The notes beneath the pieces were generated by a model that saw only the letters and a list, made by a program, of their open reading frames with translations, was not told the origin of the DNA and searched no databases. Position numbers and translations under genes: made by a program. DNA of 64,000 nucleotides from Rhynochetos jubatus (taxonomy: Eukaryota > Chordata > Aves > Eurypygiformes > Rhynochetidae), in assembly GCA_027574665.1 (NCBI GenBank), contig CM050650.1:104071086-104135085 (forward strand), read 5' to 3'. Positions 35,317-45,403 of this stretch are shown piece by piece (within the stretch, counting starts at the first letter, position 1; each line of letters starts with the position of its first letter).

Positions 35317-38300
35317 GATTTAGTTTGAACTGAAATACCTTATTCTTTGAGATTTTTTTTTTGGTCCCATTTTATTTGCAATGGGAATTTCTTTCCATCT
35401 GCGTGGACATACATCACTTGCGTCAGTGTAGGATACGGCCAGGGAAGGAATAGCTGTGTTTGTGCAAACCCAGTGAATCGTGCCATCTCAGAAGCTGCAG
35501 CATCCGAGATTTAAAGCATCGCCCGTTGCTTTCCCAGTGAGAAGAATTCATTGGTTTTGACAAACTGCAAATATTTTGTTTTAATGGTATTTATTGGTTT
35601 AAACATGGGGTTTTTTTTAAGTTTATTGGCTGTTACAAAAGCCTGGGCAGAGCAGCATTCTTTCCCTGAAGATTTCACCAGCTACACGTAAACTGGAGGA
35701 CCTGGAATGCTTTTGCATAGGCTGGCCCCGTAACGAGGTGAGACCTGCACGTCCCGGACTGTGACAAAAGTGAGATGCAGCCGCTTTTCCCAGTGGATTG
35801 GCTACAGAAATCAGCGTTCTGTCAGCTTCTCACTCTTCCACCCTAGTCTGCTGGCTTCCTCGGTGCCTAAATAGACTTAGCAGGGAACGTTTAGGCAAAA
35901 TGTTTCTTATCACAGTGTGGAACTAGCTGAAACAGAAAATTTTACTTGTACAAGTTACACTCTTAGGGGAAAAAAGCCCTGTATTGAGATGCCTCTGACT
36001 ATACCCAGGCGGGTCAGACGCACATAGGGCCAGGTGGAAGGGAGCGGAGGGACCTGCATTTCCAGACCTGGGTAGACAAAGACCCTGCTAAATTCTGAGC
36101 ATAGCTGTTCCCACAGCCCAGGTGACTTCAGCCTGGCATCTGGCTCAATTTCCAAAACTTTTTGAAATGCTTGTTCATGTATATGAATGTCAGATGACAA
36201 AACTGTAGGTCCTGTCTCTGTACAGTCTGAAAAGAAGATGAATGTGTGTGATATTTAGCTGTTTCTTGCATATCCAAACTGTTCCTACTGATACTCTCCC
36301 CCACAAGGACCTGCTGGTTGGTTTCTGATGTAGCTGGGAAATGAAACCAGCACTGTGAAGAAGAGAAGTAATTTCCTAAAAGGCTTAGTCACCAAGGGTG
36401 TGTATCATTAGGTGTCTGTCTCTCTCTCAAAAATTTCTTGTACCATGACTGCTTTGTACTGTACAAGACAAAGAATCAGACAGATAGGCCAAGAATCCCG
36501 TTTAGAAATTGAAAGGAGACAGCTGCATTTATTCTGAGTGCAACCAGCATAATAGCAGGAAGAAACGCTGCTTCTGTAGTTACAAGGTAAGAAACAGTAT
36601 GAAAACAATCAGAAAATAGAGGTGTAAATAATAGAAAATTACATGAAGTGTGTAATAGTGAACAAAGTGTAAGGAGGAGATGGTTTTTCATGTGATATTT
36701 ACCAACTCTTACCACTGGCCCTGAATGAAATACCTGATCTGAATTTGGGAAGAACATTTTCCTATTCTGTGTCTAGTATTTACCAAAAGATGCGAGAAAG
36801 TTACTATATTCTTTTCAAGTCCGTAACAATGTGGTAAAGACTTGGCTGGCACTTAAATTCCTATGCTCTTGAGACCCAAATAACACCAGTGAAAGCTTAA
36901 TAACACGTTTGGAACTGAGTGTTTGCTCTTGGAAAAAGAAAAAGCATTACTCTCTGCAGAGAAAGTCACACAGCTGTATTTTGTAAGGCTGGTTTGTCCA
37001 CTGCTGAAAATAACGGTGATATTTTGCTTTCCCATTGCTCTAACCCCTTGTACAGAGAAGCCTACCCAAACAGCTGAGCTTTTAAATACTTTTTTAGAGA
37101 ATTAGCTGCTGTAATTACTTGAGGTTGTAGTGAACCAGCTCAGATTTGATACGGAACCATTCCTTTACGTCAGCAATGTCTTCTGGCCTTTCTTACCTTG
37201 CACCTCTTCCCTTGAAACCCCCAAATGCTGTTTGTTGTCTTGAACATCTTGTTTGCCCAGGAGTGTTGCGATTCTCCACAAGGTTGCACTGCTAAACGCT
37301 TCTGCTGATGGAGAGATGGAGTAAACACGGGGGCGTGCGTGTCTGTGCTGGAGAAAGGAAGGGACACTCGTGTATCCAGAGCCCAAGTACTGTACTTCTT
37401 TAACTGGGTTTTCTTGATGCTAAGGCTTTCTTATGTGCAAGCTAACGAATACTAATTATTCTTGGCTTTATTTTTGTACTTGTCCCCTATTAGCTTTCTT
37501 TGGGGTCACATATGCAAAGACATCCCCTCCGATTCCGTAACCACCTAATCTTTGCCGTTTCTCTCGTGACCAGACACCCACGTTTAGGCAGACTTGCCTT
37601 CAGTTTAATGCCTGTAAACAGTTTATCTTTTGAACATTTGGACAGAAACTTGGCAACCAACATCTGAGAGGACAAACAAAGGAAAACAAGTCAAGCATCA
37701 TTTCCCATTAGGAAGTAAACTATTGTTTGCTAGGATGGAGCACAAGAGTCCCAGAAGTCATACTGCAGATGGAGTATTGCTGCGCATAGGGTTATTTTAA
37801 AAAGTGGAGGCTCAGTGAAATAGATACTTGCTCTGTTTCTCGTTTTATAAACTCTCACGTCTCCTGAAGCGCGTTAACCTGTCTGCATAGCGTGGCCGTC
37901 ACGCTGCTGCCTGCGAGGGAGCAACGGCGTGTCGAACCGAACCATTGCAGCCAAGGAGGACGGCCTGTTGGCAGCTCAAGCCGCGGGGGAAGATCGGAGC
38001 TCCTGACCTGGGCGGTGAGAACTGGCTGCACTGGGGACAGGGGGAGGTGTTCGAGACGAGGAGCAGATGTTCTGGCACCGAGGAATGAGGCGCAGGATAA
38101 AGAGAAGTAAGAAGACCACGGCGTCTGAGAATGCTGCTAAGGGGGTTAGGGTCAGTGTTAACTCTTAGGCCCAGGGTTAGAGAATCAGAGCTAACGCACG
38201 GCTAGTCTGCTTGCCTAGTGTGTTTTTCTTGGTGGTTCTATTCAAGAACAGGATTTTTGGCTGTGATGAGCGATGGAAAGAACATCCCTGTGCACAGGTA

Positions 38301-38889
38301 CGAAACGAAGGTTCGGATGCCTTTAACACTGGCGCTCTGTAACCAGAGCAAGCCCTTCTCCAGATCTATTCCATGCTCCTATGCCTGTAAATTAGGATTA
38401 ATCGATCAAAAATGTAGAAGGTGAGTGCAGGCGGTAAAGACAACCTTTAAACATAGGATTAGTAGAAGACACATGGTCAGCTTGCAGCAAGAATGTTAAG
38501 TGGTGGTGGGATTAAACTACTGAAGTTTTAGCTGAACTAAACAGCTCCATCCAGTATCCTGGTTCTTCAAATGCCGTACTTTCAGCCTCCTCCCCTTCTC
38601 TACTCTTACAGACTCCTGAGATCTCTAAGAGCTTTCTCCATCCTCCCTCTCTTCCCTGAGATCCCTCAGGATTCCCCATTAACGTCAGGATGTTTTTATC
38701 CCTTCTTAGTGGATGAATTACGTGCTAGAGGTGGAATTTTGGTTTGTTTTATTGCCTCTAAGCCTGCAAATCTGGAAATTTATGAAGCATCACTTGGAAC
38801 TTGCCTGGTTTAGAATGGGTGAGACCGTGGTTCAAGTGCTGTGTGCCTGGCTCCCGCCTCCTGCCCTGGGCACGCGGTTTCAAGCCATC

Positions 38890-39086
38890 AGAATCATAGA
38901 ACCGTTTAGGTTGGACAAGACCTCTACAATCGTCAAGTCCATCCGTTAACCTAACACTGTTAATGCCACCACTGAACCACGTCCCTAAGCACCTCATCAC
39001 ATCTCTTCAGTACCTCCAGGGATGGTGACTTAGCCACCTCCCTGGGCAGCCCGTTCCAGTGCCTGACAGCCCTTTCGGTGAAGAAA
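38890..39086 (-). mobile_element. CR1 LINE, 3' tail fragment
   Basis: Complement of a CR1 end: AATCATAGAACCGTTTAGGT, ATCGTCAAGTCCATCCGTTA, CAGTACCTCCAGGGATGGTG, CTGGGCAGCCCGTTCCAGTG. Same subfamily as 28297-28494. Confidence 0.9.
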
Positions 39087-39736
39087 ACAGAAAACGAGCT
39101 GCACAGAGGGTCCTCGCAAACTTCCCGGTGGGGCCAGGTTCTCCAAACGTGCGTGCCAGCCTCCTTGGCAGATGTGCGTGAGGGGTGTGGCCTGGTGTGA
39201 CTTCCTGTGGCTACGATTCGCGTGCCTGCTGTCGGTTGGAGGCCTCACGCAGCCTTAATTTGGGCAGAGACTTGTTCACAGGCCGGTCGGGCGTGCGCTG
39301 GCTGCTGGCGTTGCGCGTTGGGGTGCTCTCCGCTTGTCACAAGCTGGTGCGCTTGAGGTAAGGTGGCTAACTAGACAGGGCAGCAGCACCGTCCTCGTCA
39401 GCGGTGGCCCCACTTGTGCCCGGCGACTGTTTGAACGTGTTCAGGCTGCAGCGTATGAGGAGGGGAAGGGTTGCGGCTGAAGGTGCAGGATCAGGTCACA
39501 CACCGTGGAGCTGAATAAGGAAAAACAGTGGAGTTCCAGGCTGGGAGGTGCTACTGCAGGAGCTGCTGCATCCTGGTCAAGCATATCTAGATCCAGGGAC
39601 TTGGGAAAATACTGCCAAAGCATTGCTTTGACAAACTACCCAAGTTGTAAAGGGATATCGCCGAGTTAGAGCTTTAAAGATCTCCAGTGGGAAAAAGAAA
39701 GAACGGCTGTGTCTGAGAGAGTAACGGGGACTAAAA

Positions 39737-40153
39737 CATAGAATCACAGAATGGTTTGGGTTGGAAGGGACCTTAAAGATCATCTAGTTCCAACCCCCCT
39801 GCCATGGGCAGGGACACCCTCCACTAGACCAGATTGCTCAAAGCCTCATCCAGCCTGGCCTTGAACACTTCCAGGGATGGGGCATCCACAGCTTCTCTGG
39901 GCAACCTGTTCCGGTGCCTCACCACCCTCTCCATGAAGAATTTCTTCCTGATATCCAACCTAAATCTCCCCACTTTCAATATAAACCCGTTACCCCTTGT
40001 CCTGTCACTACAGACCCTTGGAAAAAGTGACCCCCAGCTTCCTTGCAGGCCCCTTCAGGTACTGGAAGGTTGCAATAAGGTCTCCCCGGAGCCTTCTCTT
40101 CTCCAGGCTGAACAAGCCCACCTCTCTCAGCCTGTCCCCACAGCAGAGGTGCT
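39737..40153 (-). mobile_element. CR1 LINE, 3' end, longest single tail in the window
   Basis: About 417 bp covering the CR1 3' end and adjoining UTR: ACATAGAATCACAGAATGG, CATCCAGCCTGGCCTTGAAC, CTCCATGAAGAATTTCTTCC, TTACCCCTTGTCCTGTCACT, CTTCTCCAGGCTGAACAAGC, CTCTCAGCCTGTCCCCACAG. It is well preserved compared with the others, so probably among the younger copies here. It is 5'-truncated and lacks the reverse-transcriptase region. Confidence 0.95.
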
Positions 40154-43100
40154 CTAAGCATGCAGAACGTTGTTCATGATCTAAACATTGTGTGGGAATG
40201 ACAACTGACTTTAGCAAGTGAATTATTCTCCCATCATTATTTCTTTGTAAATACTATAGAAAAACAGTATTCAAGTGGAAAGAACATATAAAAATTCGAT
40301 AAGAAAGTTTAGAATTTGGTGGCGGCTGTCTGTGTATGCCTTGAAAATCGCCAGAAAGGTTTTCAGCTGAAGGGGCGATGACTGAGTACCCGTAAAAACT
40401 GCAGCAAATACCGAGCTGAACACGTTTGATCTGTACCTGTAGCAGCGTGTACACATAAACCTCTGGGAAATAAGCATTGCCAGTGTATCTGAAAGGCGGT
40501 GGGACAGGTCTGCGTGTGGCACAGAGAACAGCCCACTGGAATCGAAAGAAAAACCCAGCTTTAGTGGACACTCACCTCTGCCACGTTCAGAACCCACTTA
40601 CCTGGCAGGTCCTTGGGTGCAGACATTATAAGCTTTAAAGAGAACCTTCATCCTTCTGGGCTTTGCAGGAGCTGGGAATTTTGACCCAGTGTCTTTTAAG
40701 GGGTTGGACCAGAGCTTTGCAGCTGGAAACGGTGCAAATGAATAGCGTAATTAGCTAATACATCAATATTCCGAACCGTGATTTAACAACTCTTTCCAAA
40801 CATTGGATGTTTGCTTTATTTAACGCTGGTGTCTCTGTATTGAATTGGTCACCTTAAATTGGGTAGTAGGGGTCTGGCCTTACTCTGGCGCACAGCATAC
40901 GGAAGGAAAAGGTTTCCCTTCATCAGGACCACTTCTTGGGAGAACAGGCGGTCGGGCTGTAGTCCCCTCTCCTGGTGACACGTGCTGGGGTGCCTACGCC
41001 ACCGCACAGCCGGGCAGCTGCTGCCCGCATTCGGCCGCCGTGTTTGACCCTTTCCTAAGTGAGTACCTGAACACCGTGATTAAATACTGACTGAGGGCTA
41101 CAGGGAATTAATTATTATATAGGAGCGGAGTAGGTTCAGCTGGAAAGACTGAGGAAGAATGGTTCCGTGAAAATTATCCCTAGAAATAATTTCTCATTGT
41201 GGTTGGGTCAGCGGTTGGACTGACTGTCCGACTCCGCAACTGCACCAGTGCCTGCCAGGGCGCAGGGGAGAGGAGGGCGACCGTGCCGCGGGACACAACG
41301 CAATCTGAAAGGCAGCTTTCGGGGCAGGGAGTCCCCAGAATTCACGTTCTACCGGTGAATATTTGGGGTGAACTGGGATGTCTCACGGATTTTGAAAAAG
41401 GTGAGCTCTCCTCAGCTATTCAGAGTGAGAGTGCAGGTGACGAGCGCCCAGACGACGACTCACGTGCTCGACCTTGCGGGAGGGAAGTCTCGCGCGCTCT
41501 CCGGTCAGAAGTTCCACGCCTGGGGCCGTTTTCAGTTTGCTGCATGACTCAGTGCCCTGTTTCTAGCCCTTGCAGAGGGACTTGTTGGGCGCTTCCCTGT
41601 GTCTCCTGTAAGAAGCCATGAAGTACTTGGCTCGTTAGATTTGGGTCACGGGATTTCTAAGTGTCAGATGCTGAAGTATCTATGGCTGATTTGGTGCAGT
41701 TTGAAGGTTTTTGATGAAATCAACTTCTGGTGCGATGGTCTGACTTCAGGTGACGAGGCTTACTGTCTGCGCTGTCTCACTCTCTCCTATACGTACATAC
41801 GTATGACGGGGCCTCCAGGTTGACAGCAATAGCATAAATGAAAAATCAATTAATTTTTCCTCTTATTCATTGCCTCCTTTCTCTGCAAGTACATGAATTA
41901 CCTTCATGCTTGTTATTGGCTGAAAAATACATTCATATACAAGACTATTTAGCTAATGCAGTTCTTTCTTTGCCAGTGATGGGGCTGTAAATACGCTAAT
42001 CGGTGCACCAGGCAAATCCAAATCATTGTGCCGCTAGTCTCCATCCCGCCCTCGCCTTTCCGCTCTCCTGCACTGCTTCTGCCTTCCAGACCGCAGAACG
42101 CCACTAGTCTTTCAATCGGTTCCTAAAGGGCATCCCTCTGAGCTCGTCTTTTGCCCACATTTCAGCTTCTTCCTTCTCCAGAAGCGAGTTGATGCATTTC
42201 CCAGGGATGGGGAGCTGGGGAAAGGAGAAGTGGAGGGTTCTGCTCCTCTGCTTTTTCCAGGGGAGAACCTCAGACACACAAAGGGAAAGGCTTACTCAGT
42301 GCTCTCTGAACAGGTCCACGTCTACTGTCTTGGCAGTCAGTGTCTCTTCCCAGAAAGAAGAGAACAAAGCTGTGGCATGAGAACGTAGCCCCACAGGTCT
42401 GGAGGATCTCAGGGCAGGTTTTGAAGTTGATGACTGGGGTGGGGCAGGTGTTGGGGCCGTGGACAGAAGAACATCTTTTTCAGAATTGTGATTTCCAGCT
42501 CCTTGTGGGCTGTGACAGAGAATGCCTGGATTGCTGTTGAATCGGTGCTGCTTTTGAGGACTAGGATCCAATAAAACCCAAATCACAGGAGACTCTGGTC
42601 ACATTGGAGCCACAGTCAGACCGTGGTTTCCTATCGTCACGCTGCAGAATGTATATAGAAACAGATCCAGGTCTTGGGAGAAGAGCTGCGGAGCAACAGA
42701 AGCCTGCAGAGATTTGGTTACGTTTCAAGGCACGCTTTCGGCTGCAGGAGTGCGCGTGCCTGCTTCTCTTGGGGTACAGCAGCCAGCGTGCCGGAGCGCC
42801 GAGGTTGTACGCCAAGGCGTTACAACACTGTAGGTTACGGGAGCAAGTAATTCACGTTGTCAAAGCATGTTCTCTGGTGCAGGTGCGGTATAAGATTGTT
42901 CCCCCGAAGGTGAAATCCTCCCCCATGCCAGCGCATGAGGAGTTTTAGAAAAACCCAGCGTGACATGAATCCTACTGATGAAACCACTGCCTTAGCTTTG
43001 TGCTTCTTCTGCAGCCGCTGCCTTCGCGCTGTGTCGTCACGTCTGATCGAGCTCTGCTATTTGCCTACTCTAAGAAACACATGCATAAACTATTTAATGA

Positions 43101-43327
43101 GCTGGCAGAACTGCTCCCACTGCACACTTGTGCCGAGTGTTAAAAGCCTGTGACGCTGCTCAGGACAGCATGACTCTGCTCTCAGAGTCTTTCCGATTTT
43201 AAAAAAACCTCATTGCAATAGCCTCGCATTGAAATGCTTCTCAGGGCATGTACACCTGCATCTCTTCTCCCTTTTTTTTCCTTTGAACCTGGAGGAAAGG
43301 TGTAAAAAGCCACCTTCCTGGCTGTTG

Positions 43328-43556
43328 GACCTGGCGGTGCTGATGGACGCCAAGCTGAACATGAGACAAGCCCTGTGCCATTGCCTTGCAGAGCGCTGGC
43401 ACAGGTTGCCCAGAGCAGCTGTGGAATCTCCATCCTTGGAGATACTCAAAACCATCTGGACATGGTCCAGGACAACTGGGTCCAGCTAGCCCTGCTTGAG
43501 CAGGGAGGTCGCTGCCGAGGTCCCTGCCACCCTCAACCACTCTGGTTGTATGGTGA
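43328..43556 (+). mobile_element. CR1 LINE, internally deleted fragment
   Basis: It begins with GACGCCAAGCTGAACATGAG, a piece of the late ORF2 region of CR1. After a short stretch it jumps to the 3' end: CACAGGTTGCCCAGAGCAGC, CCATCCTTGGAGATACTCAA, then GAGGTCCCTGCCACCCTCAA. The intervening CR1 body is missing, as in the copy at 25226. Confidence 0.85.
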
Positions 43557-43993
43557 AGCCTCTCGAGTACAGGACTACAAACCAGAGTCCTGCTTCATGT
43601 CACCTTAGCTACTGCCACCTCAGACCAGTAGGAGGGCCCTGTTACCCTTAACAGCCACACAGGGAAACAGAACTGATCCGTCGGCCCATCAAAGGCTGTT
43701 TCCTACAGAAGAAAGGGCAAGACAGCAAGTGGTGACGGGATGGGTGTAAGTGGCTCCACACCTGACCACAGGTCAGTTGTGCTGTAGCCACAGCAGACAC
43801 CTTAACTGAAAGAATGAAAAACTCCATAAAACCCTGTGTTGAAAAACTCCACCCATCAGCAAATTGAGTGGATAAGGTTGGTATACCACTGAAATTTCAG
43901 TTTAAGTGAATAAAACTAGCTCCTGAGGAAACACCTATTCCCCTTTTCTTATGCAGCCTACAAACAGGGTAGCTATCCTACTAAAGAGTGCTA

Positions 43994-44176
43994 ATGCAAC
44001 CAGCTACTGAAATGCAACGGCACTTGGCTGTTTGTATGCTTCTCATTCCCCTACTGCTCCTACAAGGAACAGGTTACGGAAAGATCTTACACAATTCAAA
44101 TGGATTCATCTCCATGCACAAGGGACTTCTAGGAACAGGAGATAAAACCATGACTTATTATGCTGTAAAAAACTAG
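43994..44176 (+). other. Small open frame with signal-peptide-like start, unrecognised
   Basis: From the ATG at 43994 (or 44012) the frame reads MQRHLAVCMLLIPLLLLQGT then GYGKILHNSNG and stops at 44176. The start resembles a secretion signal: a basic residue, a hydrophobic leucine-rich core, then small residues. The upstream CCTTTTCTTATGCAG is a fair splice acceptor, but the frame just after it meets a stop before this ATG. It is short, has no match I recognise, and lies beyond the FBXO25 3' UTR, so chance is the leading explanation. Confidence 0.12.
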
Positions 44177-44211
44177 ATTCACAACAAGCAAGTGCAGAAT
44201 ATAGTACATAA

Positions 44212-44217
44212 TTTATT
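44212..44217 (-). terminator. FBXO25: AATAAA polyadenylation signal, candidate for FBXO25
   Basis: TTTATT on the + strand, about 1.1 kb past the FBXO25 stop. A nearer alternative is at 44781-44786. Confidence 0.35.
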
Positions 44218-44780
44218 TTTTCTGTACATTACGTATTATTTGTTAAATTTCATTGACAAAACCCAAAAACTTCCCAAATTTTTCCTTTACCTGCCTAAGC
44301 CAAGCCATTAATTTTGCTCTACAGGATAGAAGAAGAAAAAACCAAAAGCTTCCTGGAGAATTTATCATCTGATTAACTTGGCAGAATGTGCTTCGGCTCA
44401 GACTGACTTTTCAGTGTTTCCCAGAGCTTGTAAAGACGTGTCAGGTTAGAACCTCCGTTGCCAGCACGACGTCCTGCCACTGTACCGGTCTAGAAACGAG
44501 CAGCTCCATCCTCATTCCATTCCAACGATGCCTTCTCAGAAGATGCACTGATGCAGCTGCAGACGTACCAAACGCTGTAAATGAAGGCTGTAGCTACCAT
44601 CCAGGGAGTTGCCTTCCCGTAGCCGCAGATCTGTCTCGAGTTGCGCAGGATGTGCTGAGATAGGTTATATGTATAATAAAGTCCTTAAGAAAAATAAATA
44701 TTTGTGCATAATGTATGTACAGAGGCTGGTTGATTTCCTTCTTCGCTCATGGGTTCCACGACAGATACAACCACAGCGGT

Positions 44781-44786
44781 TTTATT
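44781..44786 (-). terminator. FBXO25: AATAAA polyadenylation signal, nearer candidate for FBXO25
   Basis: TTTATT on the + strand, about 0.53 kb past the FBXO25 stop. Which signal is used cannot be told from sequence alone. Confidence 0.35.
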
Positions 44787-45174
44787 CACTAGCTCACAAC
44801 GATTAATGCCACCTCAGTAACTGGTGTTTTAAGAGCCCAAGAGAATACTGGCCTGTTCTTCGTACTAGTGCAAATCACATGGAGGCGTTCTGGAAACGGC
44901 GGCTTAAAGGAAGAAGGATTAACGAAAACCCCTCCTTTGGTCCCTGTAAGAGCAGTTTTTACTCTTCCATGAAATTTTCAAAACTCCCCCACGTAATTTT
45001 AACCAACTTATTAAGGCGTTGAAAGAATGGATTTAAAAACTGAGATTAAAATGGTCTTTCTTGGACTTGAAAAGAAGTCCGCTGCGGATTTCCTGACAAA
45101 GAAATTGTCTTGATGCGTCTCCTTCTCCTCAGCTCTTTTCTACACAAAAACTACAAATAAGCCCGTCTGATCAT

Positions 45175-45187
45175 CCCCCCCCCCCCC
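45175..45187 (+). repeat. C13 homopolymer
   Basis: Thirteen C on +, read as G13 in the FBXO25 3' UTR. It could form a G-tract structure in the mRNA, and sequencing errors are likely here. Confidence 0.85.
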
Positions 45188-45313
45188 ATCATCTTTTTCT
45201 TTTCAACTACCACAAAATGTTACAGTTAAATATATTGCACAGCAAGCATAACGTATCCAGCCGGACTCTTCACAAAAACGGCCACAAACACAGGAGAGCA
45301 GCTACTGAACGCC

Positions 45314-45403
45314 TCAAAATTTGAAGAGATCGATGAAATGCTGAGGAGATACGGGCGTGAGACAGGTGTTTGGATCACTGGCTGTGCAGGGGTGGCCTGT
45401 ATC
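45314..45403 (-). CDS. FBXO25: FBXO25 last coding exon
   Basis: The acceptor CTCTTTGCAG is followed by 29 codons and [23 protein letters not shown] then QHFIDLFKF. Human has DSGHPCTAADPDSCFTPVSP and the same final nine residues. The cysteines following the previous exon's CRHC motif suggest a small metal-binding or disulphide-like tail shared with FBXO32; that reading is inference. Confidence 0.96.
   Translation of the reverse strand, partial: DTGHPCTASDPNTCLTPVSPQHFIDLFKF

Larger units (their letters stand above)
32428..35335 (+). other. TDRP: Probable TDRP 3' untranslated region
   Basis: AT-rich sequence after the stop codon. Canonical AATAAA signals lie at 35136-35141 and 35311-35316; I saw no earlier exact signal. 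A UTR of about 2.7-2.9 kb is therefore the simplest reading, though earlier non-canonical signals could be used. It holds an A19 run at 32703-32721 and an 84-codon open frame at 32881-33135. Confidence 0.5.
35336..44194. other. Intergenic region between the TDRP and FBXO25 3' ends
   Basis: No conserved coding exon is visible. CR1 fragments occur at 38890-39086, 39737-40153 and 43328-43556. From about 37860 to 43200 CpG is noticeably commoner than in the flanks, without a clear promoter. The open frames there (up to 140 codons at 41199-41621) look like products of base composition. Confidence 0.6.
44195..45313 (-). other. FBXO25: Probable FBXO25 3' untranslated region
   Basis: Sequence downstream of the FBXO25 stop on the - strand. 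Exact AATAAA signals (TTTATT on +) lie at 44781-44786 and 44212-44217, giving UTRs of about 0.55 or 1.1 kb. It contains a run of 13 G on this strand (C13 at 45175-45187 on +). Confidence 0.5.

Noticed and set aside
41199-41621. 140-codon + strand frame in the intergenic block
   Set aside because: Opens at a non-ATG codon in a CpG-enriched patch; no motif or exon borders.
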